Below are positions 49,167 through 58,420 of a stretch of DNA of 64,000 bases, one piece after another (the stretch's first letter is position 1; the number at the start of each line of letters is the position of its first letter). This stretch comes from Phaeodactylibacter luteus. GTDB lineage: Bacteria; Bacteroidota; Bacteroidia; Chitinophagales; Saprospiraceae. Below the pieces are notes generated by a model. It was given only the letters and a program-made list of their open reading frames with translations, did not search any database and was not told where the DNA came from. The DNA is taken from positions 1 through 64,000 of the forward strand of contig NZ_VOOR01000027.1 of the NCBI RefSeq assembly GCF_007993045.1. The letters are read 5' to 3'. The translations under genes were made by a program, and so were the position numbers.

Positions 49167-50576
49167 ATGATCATGCTGAACCGGACAATCTTATCTTTAA
49201 TCGCTGTCTTGATGCTCGCTGCTGCCCTAAATGGCCAAAGCGCCTTCATCCGTGGAGCCGATTTATCTTACGTACAAGAAATGGAGGATTGCGGCGCCTT
49301 ATTCAAGGATACAGCAGGCAACCCTGCGGACCCCTTTGAGTTGTTTGCGCAAGCAGGCTGTGATATGGTGCGCCTCCGCTTGTGGCATACCCCTGCCTGG
49401 TACGACACCCTGAATTCAGGGCAGCGCTACAGTGATTTTACAGATGTGCTGGAAGCGGCTCAGCGCTCAAAGGGCGCAGGCATGGGCGTTCTGCTGGACT
49501 ACCACCTTTCCGACTTTTGGGCTGACCCGGGCCGGCAATGGGTGCCTGGCGCATGGCTGCCGGTAGTACATGATCTGCCAGCCCTGTCCGATTCTGTATA
49601 CCAGCATATTTATACCACACTTATGGCTATGCATGAGGCTGGCGCACTGCCAGAGATGGTGCAGGTTGGCAATGAGACCAACCGGGGCATCCTGCTCACG
49701 CAAGAGGAGAATGATGCGGGCTGGGTACTAGACTGGCCAAGGAATGCCGCGTTGTTCCAGGCTGGGCTGCAAGCGGTCTCCGATGTGGAGTCCGAAACCG
49801 GTCAAGACATCCGCAAGGCTATCCACATTGCCGGGCCGACCAATGTGGGCTGGCTGATGGAAGGCTTTGCCGCCAATGACGTTACCGGCTTTGAGGTCAT
49901 CGGGCTGTCGTATTATTGGCAGTGGCATCAGCCGACCACCATAGCGCAGACGGGGAGCATCATTTCCAGCTTGGTGGCAGATTATCCCGGAAAGGAGGTG
50001 ATGATTTTTGAAACGGGCTATCCCTGGACGATGGACTGGGCAGACGGCGCCTCCAATATCCTCACGGATACGCACCCGGATTATGCCCCGGCCAGCCCTG
50101 ATGCACAGCGGCGGTGGCTGGAAGACCTGTCAGACGCGGTTGCTGCCAACGGTGGGAGCGGGGTTTTTTACTGGGAGCCCGCTTGGGTATCTACTGCTTG
50201 CTCCACGCCTTGGGGGCAAGGCTCTCATAAGGAGAATGCGACATTCTTTGATTTTGACAGCCGGGTGCTCGAAGGCGGGGGCATGGATTGGTTCGGAGGG
50301 GAGGCTACTACGCCCACAATTGATGCTGCACCTCAAATACAGGTTGTGCTGCAACAGCGAGGGCAAGCCCTTTGGGTAGAATTGCCCGCCGAGCTGCCAG
50401 CCCTGCTGAGGTGTGATGTTTATGACATTGGCGGCCGTGGGGTCAGGTCTTTCCCTCTGCAAGGGGGCGGGCAGGAGTTTAGGCTTAGCGGCCTTCCTGC
50501 CGGCACCTACGTAGCTGTCGTCCAATCGGCTGGGCAGGTATTCGCTTCGAAGCTGTTCGAGCAGGCGGGTGAATGA
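49167..50576 (+). CDS. GH53 endo-beta-1,4-galactanase with T9SS-type C-terminal domain
   Basis: 469 residues. Signal peptide (about 1-24), then the GH53 barrel beginning FIRGADLSYVQEMEDCG. The acid/base Glu is in VQVGNETNRGILL (about residues 166-178) and the nucleophile Glu in EVMIFETGYPWT (about 277-288). It cleaves beta-1,4-galactan of pectin side chains. Residues about 392-469 (VYDIGGRGVRSFPLQGGG, GLPAGTYVAVVQSAGQ) match the type IX secretion type A sorting domain, so the enzyme is likely exported and surface-attached. No polysaccharide utilisation genes (SusC/D) lie nearby. Confidence 0.85.
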   Translation: MIMLNRTILSLIAVLMLAAALNGQSAFIRGADLSYVQEMEDCGALFKDTAGNPADPFELFAQAGCDMVRLRLWHTPAWYDTLNSGQRYSDFTDVLEAAQRSKGAGMGVLLDYHLSDFWADPGRQWVPGAWLPVVHDLPALSDSVYQHIYTTLMAMHEAGALPEMVQVGNETNRGILLTQEENDAGWVLDWPRNAALFQAGLQAVSDVESETGQDIRKAIHIAGPTNVGWLMEGFAANDVTGFEVIGLSYYWQWHQPTTIAQTGSIISSLVADYPGKEVMIFETGYPWTMDWADGASNILTDTHPDYAPASPDAQRRWLEDLSDAVAANGGSGVFYWEPAWVSTACSTPWGQGSHKENATFFDFDSRVLEGGGMDWFGGEATTPTIDAAPQIQVVLQQRGQALWVELPAELPALLRCDVYDIGGRGVRSFPLQGGGQEFRLSGLPAGTYVAVVQSAGQVFASKLFEQAGE

Positions 50577-50581
50577 ACAGG

Positions 50582-50750
50582 CTAGTGCCTTAAGCCATAA
50601 GTCTCTGATACTTAAGTTGAAGTTATTTTCCGACTAATCAAGGCGGAGGTTCGCGACTTTAGCCCGAGCTAAAGGAGCGGTTCTTTAACGAAGAGTAGGC
50701 GGAAAATAACGAAACTTGGGGTGTCAAGGATTTATAGTTTGAGGCACTAG
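50582..50750. mobile_element. MITE-like element, family A, copy 3 (opposite orientation)
   Basis: 169 bp, CTAG at both ends, opposite orientation to the other copies. It starts five bases after the galactanase stop codon, so it may serve as the 3' hairpin of that message. Confidence 0.85.
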
Positions 50751-50814
50751 GGCTCCTGTGGCAACAGCACAGATATTGAAGCCCAATACAGGGCTGAATT
50801 TGATGAACAATTCG

Positions 50815-50822
50815 TACTTTTG
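50815..50822 (+). promoter_or_regulatory. -7 element of queD operon (TACTTTTG)
   Basis: A perfect TAnnTTTG match 105 bp before the queD ATG. A TTTG lies at 50799, too close (12 bp) for a standard -33. Confidence 0.35.
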
Positions 50823-50926
50823 CGCGGCCAAATGGATAGATGGCAACCCTATCTCCGGGGCATGGAGCAGGCTAGGATCGCCGGGGCTTTGGCCACCGGA
50901 GTACCCAATAAATAGAAAAGCGCAAG

Positions 50927-51337
50927 ATGGTTTATCTGACAAGAAGAGAGCGGTTCAATGCAGCGCACAAACTCTGGGTGGACGCCTGGAGCGACGACCG
51001 CAACCGCGAAATGTTCGGTAAGTGTTCTAACAAAAACTGGCACGGGCACAATTATGACCTGTTCGTCACGGTCAAAGGCAAGCCTGACCCCGTCACTGGT
51101 TTTATCGTAGATGTCAAACAGCTAAGCAAGCTCATCAAGTCTTCTATTGTGGACAAGGTGGACCATTGCAACCTCAACCTGGACGTTGACTTCATCCCTA
51201 AGGGCATGCAGCCTACTACAGAAAACCTGGTCATCTTGTTTTGGCAGCAGCTCGAGCCCTTGCTCGAAGGGTGCCAATTGCATTGCATCAAGTTGTACGA
51301 AACGGAGAATATCTTCGCAGAGTATTACGGGGAGTAG
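50927..51337 (+). CDS. queD: 6-carboxytetrahydropterin synthase
   Basis: 136 residues, typical of QueD/PTPS. Zinc ligands are His in NAAHKLW (about residues 8-14) and HGHNY (about 39-43); the catalytic Cys is in [13 protein letters not shown]. It turns dihydroneopterin triphosphate into the queuosine/deazapurine precursor (or acts as 6-pyruvoyltetrahydropterin synthase). It is followed 59 bp later by folE, which makes its substrate, so the pair is functional. Confidence 0.9.
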   Translation: MVYLTRRERFNAAHKLWVDAWSDDRNREMFGKCSNKNWHGHNYDLFVTVKGKPDPVTGFIVDVKQLSKLIKSSIVDKVDHCNLNLDVDFIPKGMQPTTENLVILFWQQLEPLLEGCQLHCIKLYETENIFAEYYGE

Positions 51338-51396
51338 CCCAGCCCCGCCAACTAAGCAGGGGCTGGCTTGTTAACAAGGAGATCAAAACTCCATAC

Positions 51397-51993
51397 ATGT
51401 CTTATACCAAACAAGAAAACTACGACGGGGCGGCCACAGAAGAGCTCACCAGTTTCTACGGGCAAATGCTGGCCCGCTTGGGGGAAGACCCCAGCCGGGA
51501 AGGCTTGCTCAAAACCCCGGAGCGAGCCGCCAAAGCCATGCAATTCCTGACCCAGGGCTACCATCAGGACGCAGAGGAAATCTTGACTTCTGCCATGTTC
51601 CGGGAAGACTACAGCGAGATGGTATTGGTCAAAGACATAGAGCTGTACTCTATGTGCGAGCACCACATGCTGCCCTTTTTTGGCAAAGCGCACGTAGCCT
51701 ACATACCCAACGGGCAAATTGTCGGGCTGAGCAAAATCCCAAGGGTCATTGATGTTTTCGCCCGCCGCCTTCAGGTACAAGAGCGGCTCACAGACCAGAT
51801 CTTGCACTGTATCCAGAATACCTTGCAGCCGCTTGGGGTGGCGGTAGTCATCGAAGCCCGGCACATGTGCATGATGATGAGAGGGGTACAGAAACAAAAC
51901 TCTGTTACAACTACATCGGCCTTTACAGGAGAGTTTCAACGGGCAGAGACCCGGGGCGAGTTCCTGACCCTGGTCGGTGCCAATTTACACTAA
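51397..51993 (+). CDS. folE: GTP cyclohydrolase I
   Basis: 198 residues from the ATG at 51397, which begins the conserved sequence; an AAGGAG lies 22 bp upstream. Zinc ligands: Cys and His in [11 protein letters not shown] (about 85-95) and Cys in [10 protein letters not shown] (about 153-162); the [12 protein letters not shown] loop is conserved. It converts GTP to dihydroneopterin triphosphate for folate and deazapurine synthesis. The order queD-folE-fabD on one strand suggests an operon. Confidence 0.95.
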   Translation: MSYTKQENYDGAATEELTSFYGQMLARLGEDPSREGLLKTPERAAKAMQFLTQGYHQDAEEILTSAMFREDYSEMVLVKDIELYSMCEHHMLPFFGKAHVAYIPNGQIVGLSKIPRVIDVFARRLQVQERLTDQILHCIQNTLQPLGVAVVIEARHMCMMMRGVQKQNSVTTTSAFTGEFQRAETRGEFLTLVGANLH

Positions 51994-52015
51994 ATCACCA
52001 AAGCAGACTGGAAAG

Positions 52016-52894
52016 ATGAAAGCATACGTATTCCCAGGCCAAGGCTCACAGTTTGAAGGGATGGGGCAAGACCTCTACGAAACCGGGGGCATCGCCAAAG
52101 AATTGTTTGAGCAGGCCAACGATATCCTGGGCTTCCGCATCACCGATATCATGTTCACGGGCTCCGCAGAGGACCTGAAGCAGACCAAGGTGACACAGCC
52201 GGCCGTCTTTTTGCACGCCATCGTCAAAGCGCGTATGGCTGGAGAGGCCTTCCAGCCAGAGGCCGTCGCAGGCCACTCGCTGGGAGAGTTGTCTGCCCTC
52301 GTAGCTGCAGGCGCCTTGTCTTTCGAGGATGGGCTAAAGCTGGTGCAGGGGCGCGCCCTGGCCATGCAGAAAGCCTGCGAAATACAGGAGAGCACCATGG
52401 CGGCCATCCTCGGCATGGAAGATGAGCAGGTAGAGAGCATCTGCGATAGCGTAGACGGCATAGTCGTGGCAGCCAACTACAATTGCCCGGGGCAGCTGGT
52501 GATTTCCGGCGCTGTACCCGCAGTAGAGGCGGCTGTCGCCAAATGCCAAGAGGCCGGTGCCCGCCGGGCGGTCATCCTTCCCGTTGGGGGGGCATTCCAT
52601 TCTCCCCTCATGCAGCCAGCACAGGACGAGCTCGCGGCTGCCATCGAAGCGGTGAGCTTTTCTGCTCCAGCTTGCCCGGTGTACCAAAACGTTACGGCCA
52701 AGGCCGAAAAAGACCCCGAAGCCATTCAGCGCAACCTCATCGCCCAACTGACCGCCCCAGTCCGATGGACGCAGACCATGAAGCAGATGATCGCTGATGG
52801 TGTCACCGAGTTCGTCGAGGTCGGGGGCAATGGCAAAACCTTGCAGGGGTTTGTCAAAAAAGTAGACCGCCGATTCCCGACAAGCGCCCTCTAG
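52016..52894 (+). CDS. fabD: malonyl-CoA:ACP transacylase
   Basis: 292 residues from the ATG at 52016, 22 bp after folE. Motifs: VFPGQGSQ (about residues 5-12), the nucleophile Ser in GHSLGE (about 88-93), and the catalytic His in GAFHSPLM (about 196-203). It loads malonate onto acyl carrier protein for fatty acid synthesis. Full length for the family. Confidence 0.95.
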   Translation: MKAYVFPGQGSQFEGMGQDLYETGGIAKELFEQANDILGFRITDIMFTGSAEDLKQTKVTQPAVFLHAIVKARMAGEAFQPEAVAGHSLGELSALVAAGALSFEDGLKLVQGRALAMQKACEIQESTMAAILGMEDEQVESICDSVDGIVVAANYNCPGQLVISGAVPAVEAAVAKCQEAGARRAVILPVGGAFHSPLMQPAQDELAAAIEAVSFSAPACPVYQNVTAKAEKDPEAIQRNLIAQLTAPVRWTQTMKQMIADGVTEFVEVGGNGKTLQGFVKKVDRRFPTSAL

Positions 52895-52902
52895 CTCCAA
52901 CT

Positions 52903-52945
52903 GCCCGGGCTTCCTGATTGAACCATTTGGCAGGCCCGGGCGGTT
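52903..52945 (+). terminator. probable hairpin terminator after fabD
   Basis: TGCCCGGGC pairs with GCCCGGGCG across about 25 bases. The T tract is weak. Confidence 0.35.
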
Positions 52946-52992
52946 GTATACATGACCGATGCAGGCAATCAACCAGAGTTTTATCCAAGTTT

Positions 52993-53553
52993 ATGATTAG
53001 AAAGACCGATGTATCTACAGGGAAAATCCTTCTTGCCGAACCCTTTATGATGGACCCCCACTTCCGCAGGTCGGCAGTGCTGCTTTGTGACCATGGTAAA
53101 GACGGCAGCGTTGGGTTTATCTTAGATAAGCCCTTGGATATGCGGATCGACGAATTGATTGCTACCTTCCCCGAAATAGAGGCTACCGTGTTCTACGGTG
53201 GGCCGGTACAAACGGATACCGTACATTATTTGCACACCAAAGGGGACCTCGTTGATGGCAGCCGGGAAGTTACCGACGGCATCTTTTGGGGCGGTGATTT
53301 CGAAAAGCTCAAATTCCTGATTTCTTCCAAACTCATCCTGCCTACTGATATCCGCTTCTTTGTGGGCTACTCCGGATGGTCGGAGGGCCAGCTGGCCGAA
53401 GAAATGGAAACGGGCTCCTGGATACTGAGCGAAATGTTCTTCAACTACCTCTTTGGCAGCACTTCCAATACCGTATGGAAGGAAGCCCTTGAGCACAAAG
53501 GGGACAGCTACGCCGTTATTGCCAATATGCCAGACCACCAAAGCTGGAATTGA
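52993..53553 (+). CDS. YqgE/AlgH family protein
   Basis: 186 residues from the ATG at 52993. Typical family blocks are GKILLAEPFMMDPHFRRSAV (pieces, about 10-29), GFILDKPLD (about 41-49), YGGPVQTDTVHYLH (about 66-79) and FVGYSGWSEGQLAEEME (about 121-137). It is a cytosolic protein of uncertain function, sometimes described as a regulator. It follows the fabD terminator and stands alone. Confidence 0.9.
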   Translation: MIRKTDVSTGKILLAEPFMMDPHFRRSAVLLCDHGKDGSVGFILDKPLDMRIDELIATFPEIEATVFYGGPVQTDTVHYLHTKGDLVDGSREVTDGIFWGGDFEKLKFLISSKLILPTDIRFFVGYSGWSEGQLAEEMETGSWILSEMFFNYLFGSTSNTVWKEALEHKGDSYAVIANMPDHQSWN

Positions 53554-53589
53554 TCGTGGTTGTCCAACCTGCCGCAAACCCTTTGAACT

Positions 53590-53762
53590 TTTTTTGGCCT
53601 GCCCCCTCCGCAAGGATAGGGGCCTGCCCCTGCCCAAAGGGCAGGTGCCGCTATGCTCCGGGGCTCGCTATCCGCTCGGCCCTGTCGGGCTTATCCCCCC
53701 TTCGCAGCGCTAGTCCGATGCCAACCTGAAAGCGGATGGCGGGCGGCATTTCGGCTGCGCCC
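53590..53762. repeat. family C element copy
   Basis: The C core (GGGGCCTGCCCCTGCC, GCCGCTATGCTCCGGGGCTC) reads forward to GCAGCGCTAGTCCGATG and a worn right end CGGCATTTCGGCTGCG. Its GCGCTAGTCCG is an unoccupied version of the site that holds a family A element at 56290, showing the pre-insertion sequence. Confidence 0.7.
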
Positions 53763-53833
53763 CTCCAGCCTTTTTCCCATCCCTCCTGCTTGCTTGTCAA
53801 GCTAACTTCGTTAAGCCTCACAGACGCTGCCCA

Positions 53834-54793
53834 TTAGGGGTTGACAACATGCTGAGGCTGCCCTTCCAGGTAAGATTGCACATTGGCGATGGTGATATCC
53901 ATTAGCCGTTGCCGGGCAGCCTGAGTAGACCAAGCCATGTGGGGCGTGATCAGGCAGTTGGGGGCGTGCAGCAGCGGATGGCCTTCAGGAGGGGGCTCAG
54001 CGCTCAGCACGTCCAATGCCGCACCGGCCAGCCAGCCTTCGTTCAATGCCATGGCCAGGTCGGCTTCGTGGACCAGCCCGCCCCTTCCCGTATTGATCAA
54101 AAAGGCATCGGGTTTCATGGCCCGGAGCAGCTCCCGGTTGATGATTAGTTCATTCTCCTTGCTCAATGGAGCGTGGAGGGTTATCACATCGCTTTGGGCA
54201 AACAGGCGGGAAAGGCTGGTAAAAGCAACCCCCTGCCGCGCATCTCGCTCGGGGTGTTTATGGGCAGCCAGTATTTTCATCCCAAATGCCAGCCCAATCT
54301 GTGCCACTTGTTGCCCAATACGGCCAAAGCCATAGATGCCCAATGTGCGCCCGGAAAGCTCCGGGATAGGCTGAAGGGTATAGCTGAAGTCCTGCCCACG
54401 GCTCCATTGGCCCTCTTTTACGCTAAGATGGTGGGCGGCCACCCGGTTAGTCAGAGCGAGCAGGAGGGCAAAAACGTGCTGCGCTACAGCCGGGGTGCTA
54501 TATCCTACCGCATTGCACACGGGCACTCCGCGCTCTTTCGCCGCTTTCAAGTCGATGTTGTTGTACCCGGTGGCGGAGGCCACTATGCACTTCAGGTGGG
54601 GCAGCTGTGCAAGTGCTTCCGCTGTGACCGGAGTTTTATTCACAATGAGGATATGAGCTTCAGCGGCCCGGGCAGCCAGCTCCTCAGGCGGGGTGTAGTC
54701 GTAAACTCGGCAATCCCCAAGGGCTTGAAGCTTTTGCCAGCTGAGGTCTCCAGGGTTGAGGGTGCGCCCGTCGGTCACTACGATATTGGCCAT
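53834..54793 (-). CDS. D-2-hydroxyacid dehydrogenase
   Basis: 319 residues from the ATG at 54793. NAD-binding motif GIYGFGRIGQQVAQIG (about residues 148-163); catalytic residues in the family blocks INTGRGGLVHE (Arg), the Glu in VLSAEPPPEGHP and the His in LITPHMAWST. The pattern fits glycerate/hydroxypyruvate reductase-like members; substrate is not certain. The ArsA-type gene lies 160 bp upstream on the same strand. Confidence 0.85.
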   Translation of the reverse strand: MANIVVTDGRTLNPGDLSWQKLQALGDCRVYDYTPPEELAARAAEAHILIVNKTPVTAEALAQLPHLKCIVASATGYNNIDLKAAKERGVPVCNAVGYSTPAVAQHVFALLLALTNRVAAHHLSVKEGQWSRGQDFSYTLQPIPELSGRTLGIYGFGRIGQQVAQIGLAFGMKILAAHKHPERDARQGVAFTSLSRLFAQSDVITLHAPLSKENELIINRELLRAMKPDAFLINTGRGGLVHEADLAMALNEGWLAGAALDVLSAEPPPEGHPLLHAPNCLITPHMAWSTQAARQRLMDITIANVQSYLEGQPQHVVNP

Positions 54794-54953
54794 GGCGATA
54801 GGTTTGATTGGCACACAAGATAATGTGTAGGGGGTGAAATGCCTTGCCCATCTTACTATTTTACCACAGCAGAGGCTTCTCAGAACCTGCCGGGCGGGCA
54901 AATGGGTTAGCCGCTTGGCAGCCCCTCTTTTGCCAGGCCTGCACAGGCGGAGC

Positions 54954-56114
54954 TCAGGGCGCTAACTCGATGATCAGCCAGGGCGCTTCATATCGGTACG
55001 GCCCCAGCTGCAGGTAGTGGGCAAAACGCGGAAGGGCCACCGGGCGTTTTTGGTTGCCCAGCGAAACCATGAGCTCATCCCCGAATTTCTGCACCTTGAG
55101 CTTGCCTTCCTCAGCAAGCGGCAGCTTGAGCTTCACTTCGTAGCCTTTCCCGCCCCGTTCTTGTATGGTGAAGGCCTTGTCCTGGTACAGTACCTGAAGG
55201 AAAGGGGCGCCACCGTAGAGCCGTTGCCCAATATTTTCCAGCAGCGGCAGCCCAAACACTTCCTGCCCCTGATGTGGGAGCTGGAAAATGGGCAGGGGCG
55301 CAAAAGCCTCCTCGATCTCCCCAAGGTAGCGCGCTTGAGTCTGCAGGTACTGCCCGAACCCGCCCTGCCCCGCCGCTTCCGGGAAAACCCGGTTGACCAG
55401 CACCGCGTCTACATTATAGCCATACAGCTGCAGATAGGTCAGCGCGCGCATAGCCTCACGTATGACCATCCGCTCGGGGTTCAGCACAATGCGGATACTG
55501 CTTATGCCAGGGTCCTGCATTACCTTTTGTATAGCCTGTAGCTTGTCGAACAGCCGTTCCATCTCGTCCAGCCCATGATCCAATGGTATGCCCGTCATGC
55601 CACGCACCATAGCCCCAAAGCCTTTCATGGCAAACCGCTGCCCCGGGAAGGCCTTGAGCAGCCAGGATTGGGTGGCCTGTGGAAGCGAAAGGAGGCTGAG
55701 CGTTTCTCCGGTAGGCGCACTGTCGATCACGATCAGGTCGTACTGCCCGCTATTGTAGTGCTCCTCCAGCCAAAGAAAAGCGGAGGCTTCTTCCATCCCC
55801 GGCAAAGCGGACAGCTCCTCCGCTACAATCTGGTCTACACCCTGCAGGCGGAAAGTAGCAAGCATGAGCTGACGGATGTTGCCCCAATGTTTTTGCATGG
55901 AATAGTATACATCTACTTCCTGGGCGAACAGGTTGGGCTCAACCTCCTGAGGCTCTGCCGAAAGCTCCTGCCCAAGCGCATCAGAAAGGCTGTGTGCCGG
56001 GTCTGTCGAAAGGATAAGGGTGCGCTGCCCTTCCCGGGCAGCTTTCAAAGCAGTGGCAGCGGACAGCGTGGTTTTGCCGACCCCTCCTTTGCCAGTGAAC
56101 AAAAGGATGCGCAT
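54954..56114 (-). CDS. ArsA/Get3-family ATPase
   Basis: 386 residues from the ATG at 56114. P-loop GKGGVGKTTLSAATALK (about residues 7-23), switch I STDPAHSLSDALGQEL (about 37-52), switch II VIDSAPTGETL (about 126-136). It has a single ATPase unit with a C-terminal extension of about 70 residues, typical of the bacterial group that lacks arsenical cysteine triads. The role is unknown; arsenite transport is not implied since no arsB or arsR is present. Confidence 0.85.
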   Translation of the reverse strand: MRILLFTGKGGVGKTTLSAATALKAAREGQRTLILSTDPAHSLSDALGQELSAEPQEVEPNLFAQEVDVYYSMQKHWGNIRQLMLATFRLQGVDQIVAEELSALPGMEEASAFLWLEEHYNSGQYDLIVIDSAPTGETLSLLSLPQATQSWLLKAFPGQRFAMKGFGAMVRGMTGIPLDHGLDEMERLFDKLQAIQKVMQDPGISSIRIVLNPERMVIREAMRALTYLQLYGYNVDAVLVNRVFPEAAGQGGFGQYLQTQARYLGEIEEAFAPLPIFQLPHQGQEVFGLPLLENIGQRLYGGAPFLQVLYQDKAFTIQERGGKGYEVKLKLPLAEEGKLKVQKFGDELMVSLGNQKRPVALPRFAHYLQLGPYRYEAPWLIIELAP

Positions 56115-56199
56115 AACATTCAACGTTTGGTTGGACTATAAAAGAGGGAAGGGGGCGTTTGGTTAATTCCCGTAGCAAAATAATTGGGGTTGACTGAGT

Positions 56200-56293
56200 G
56201 GGGCCTGCCCCTGCCAGCGGGCAGGTGCCGCTATGCTGCGGGGCTCGCTTTTCGCTCGGCCCTGTCGGGCTTGCCACCCCTTCGCAGCGCTAG
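56200..56293. repeat. family C element split by family A insertion
   Basis: The C core runs forward to GCAGCGCTAG, then a family A element intervenes, and CTAGTCCG resumes at 56455. In the uninterrupted copies at 10294 and 53590 the sequence reads GCGCTAGTCC, so the CTAG was duplicated on insertion. Confidence 0.75.
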
Positions 56294-56458
56294 TGCCTCA
56301 AGCCATAAATCCTTGACACCCCAAGTTTCGTTATTTTCCGGCTACTCTTCGTTAAAGAACCGCTCCTTTAGCTCGGGCTAAAGTCGCGAACCTTCGCCTT
56401 GATTAGCCGGAAAATAACTTCAACTTAAGTATCAGAGATTTATGACTTAAGGCACTAG
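56290..56458. mobile_element. MITE-like element, family A, copy 4
   Basis: 169 bp, CTAG at both ends. It is inserted in a C element with a clean duplicated CTAG, so the mobile part is about 165 bp including one CTAG. I count six mismatches against the copy at 58048-58216. Confidence 0.9.
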
Positions 56459-56520
56459 TCCGGCACCCCATCATAAAGAAGGCTGGGGTATGGCGGGGCA
56501 CATCCAGCAGGGAAAGCCTG

Positions 56521-57873
56521 CTACATCCTGACCCGGAGCTCGTTGGGGAAATAATTGTTGAGCCTATTGGGCAAGAGCTTAGCCCAGCCCAGCCCCTGGT
56601 TTTGATACGTCATCAGGTGCCAGCCCTTGGCTTTGGCGGCTGCAGGCATGAAAGGGGCCTTGCGCAAGAAGGACAAGGCCTCCTCTTCGCTGGCCTCGCA
56701 GCGGGGCACGTCCTCGGACAAGTGGATGGAAAGGGCCAGCTCGTGGGCAGGCACAAGCTGCTGCCCTTTAAGGGTGCCCACCGGAGTGCCGGGGTCTACC
56801 CTGGGAAGGGCTTTAGCCAAGGCGCTGCACATCTGCATGGCCCGCTGCGGCAGCAGGTAAAGCCCTTGCTTTGGTGTGGCCAGCACTGCCCAGTCGTCGT
56901 CGGTTAGTGAGGCCCAGTGGGCTACGGCCTGCCGGCTTTGTTTTGGGGCTGGCGCAAAATAGGAGAGGGCTACTTTTGGTGCCCGTACGCCGGCATTGGC
57001 CTCTTTCCGCCGCAGCAGAGCGACATAAAAGCCTTCCCCCTTCACCCGGTGAGGAAAAAATTGGTAGCCACATTCGGTTGCGGTAAGCCCCCAATCTTGG
57101 GGCACAGGCACAGCGGCTAGTTCAAACTCATCGTGAGCAGACAGGGCCTGCCTGACCCTGCCGTCGTTTTCGTAATGGTTATAAGTACAGGTACTGTAAA
57201 TGAGGTACCCCCCGGGGGCTACAAGCGGCAAAGCATTGTCCAAAATGCGCCCCTGCCGGGCACTGCACAGCTGCACATTCCCCTCCGACCATTCCTGCAC
57301 CGCATCTGGCGATTTCCGGAACAGCCCTTCCCCTGAGCAGGGGGCATCCGTCAAGACCAAGTCGAACTGCCCCTTCAGCGGGGCAAAGTGTTTGCTATCA
57401 GCTTGGGCAGCAATGACATTGGACCGGCCCCATTTGGCCAGGTTGTGCCTAAGCTTGGCATACCTCGTTTTGATCACCTCATTGGCAACGACAATACTGG
57501 ACTCAGGCAGCTGATTGAGGAGGATGGCGGTTTTGCCGCCCGGGGCTGCACAAAGGTCCAAGGCAAAATCGACAGGTCTCTCGCTTTGTATGTGGGCTGC
57601 CAAATACGCAATGAACATAGAGCTGGCCTCCTGCACGTAGTAGGCGCCTGCGTGGAAGAGGGGGTCGAGCGTAAAGGAAGGGCGGCGGCTGAGATAGCGG
57701 CCAGTAGGGTTCCAAGGCACGGGCTCACCGCTGTGGGCGTGTGCTGACAGTTTGGCCCGATTGTAGTTGATGCTCACAGGGGGAGGGCTGGAGAGGGCCG
57801 ATTCGAAAGCAGGGAAGTCTGCTCCGAGCATATCTTGCATCTGCCGGGCAAATGCTTCCGGTAAATTGTGCAT
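56521..57873 (-). CDS. NOL1/NOP2/Sun family rRNA cytosine-C5 methyltransferase (RsmF-like)
   Basis: 450 residues from the ATG at 57873. SAM-binding block DLCAAPGGKTAILL (about residues 107-120), catalytic cysteines in TDAPCSGEGLFRK (about 174-186) and YSTCTYNHYENDG (about 225-237). A C-terminal domain of about 150 residues (MYYQNQGLGWAKLL-like, HLMTYQNQGLGWAK) fits the PUA-like end of RsmF. It methylates C5 of a cytidine in 16S rRNA or tRNA. The gene is flanked on both sides by family A elements in the same orientation. Confidence 0.9.
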   Translation of the reverse strand: MHNLPEAFARQMQDMLGADFPAFESALSSPPPVSINYNRAKLSAHAHSGEPVPWNPTGRYLSRRPSFTLDPLFHAGAYYVQEASSMFIAYLAAHIQSERPVDFALDLCAAPGGKTAILLNQLPESSIVVANEVIKTRYAKLRHNLAKWGRSNVIAAQADSKHFAPLKGQFDLVLTDAPCSGEGLFRKSPDAVQEWSEGNVQLCSARQGRILDNALPLVAPGGYLIYSTCTYNHYENDGRVRQALSAHDEFELAAVPVPQDWGLTATECGYQFFPHRVKGEGFYVALLRRKEANAGVRAPKVALSYFAPAPKQSRQAVAHWASLTDDDWAVLATPKQGLYLLPQRAMQMCSALAKALPRVDPGTPVGTLKGQQLVPAHELALSIHLSEDVPRCEASEEEALSFLRKAPFMPAAAKAKGWHLMTYQNQGLGWAKLLPNRLNNYFPNELRVRM

Positions 57874-58010
57874 GGTCGCGTTGTTGTTCGGGGAAAGGGC
57901 GAAAATCGGAAAAAAATGGTTGTCGCAAAGGGGCCTGCGGGCAAATAATGGCACTAAACAGCAAAATCTACACCAATCTAGGCTTGATGCGCCGGGGATC
58001 GGTGGGGCGT

Positions 58011-58420
58011 GAACCAAATTGTCGCAGGCGTTTATGCTTTCCGGGCTCTAGTGCCTCAAGTCATAAATCCTTGCCACCCCAAGTTTCGTTCTTTTCCGCC
58101 TACTCTTCGTTAAGGAACCGCTCCTTTAGCTCGGGCTAAAGTCGCGAACCTTCGCCTTGATTAGCCGGAAAATAACTTCAACTTAAGTATCGGAGATTTA
58201 TGACTTAAGGCACTAGCCTGGCATTGGCCTAGCGCTGCGCAGGGGTGGGCGAAGACCAGACCCGACGCCTGTAGGGCGAGGGGCCGAGCGGACAGCGAGC
58301 CCCGCAGCATAGCGGCACCTGCCCGCTGGCAGGGGCAGGCCCCTATCCTTACGGAGGGGGCAGGCCCATCTCGCAAAGCAGGCTGGGCAGGCCCATCCAA
58401 AAAAAACGACAATCTGGTTT
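58011..58420. repeat. family C element split by family A insertion
   Basis: Inverted ends GAACCAAATTGTCG at 58011 and CGACAATCTGGTTT at 58407-58420. A family A element occupies 58048-58216; the remaining C sequence is about 240 bp with one extra copy of a GGGGCAGGCCC segment near 58345-58395. Confidence 0.75.
58048..58216. mobile_element. MITE-like element, family A, copy 5
   Basis: 169 bp, CTAG at both ends. Same orientation as copy 4, 1.6 kb away, with the RsmF-like gene between them. Confidence 0.9.

Noticed and set aside
51337-51370. Terminator between queD and folE
   Set aside because: CAGCCCC can pair with GGGGCTG, but there is no T tract and the two genes belong to one pathway, so termination is unlikely.
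54954-56114. Arsenic-resistance operon
   Set aside because: Only an ArsA-type ATPase is present; arsR, arsB and arsC are absent, the cysteines of arsenical ArsA are not seen, and the arsenosugar-type glycosyltransferase at 2416 is 50 kb away.
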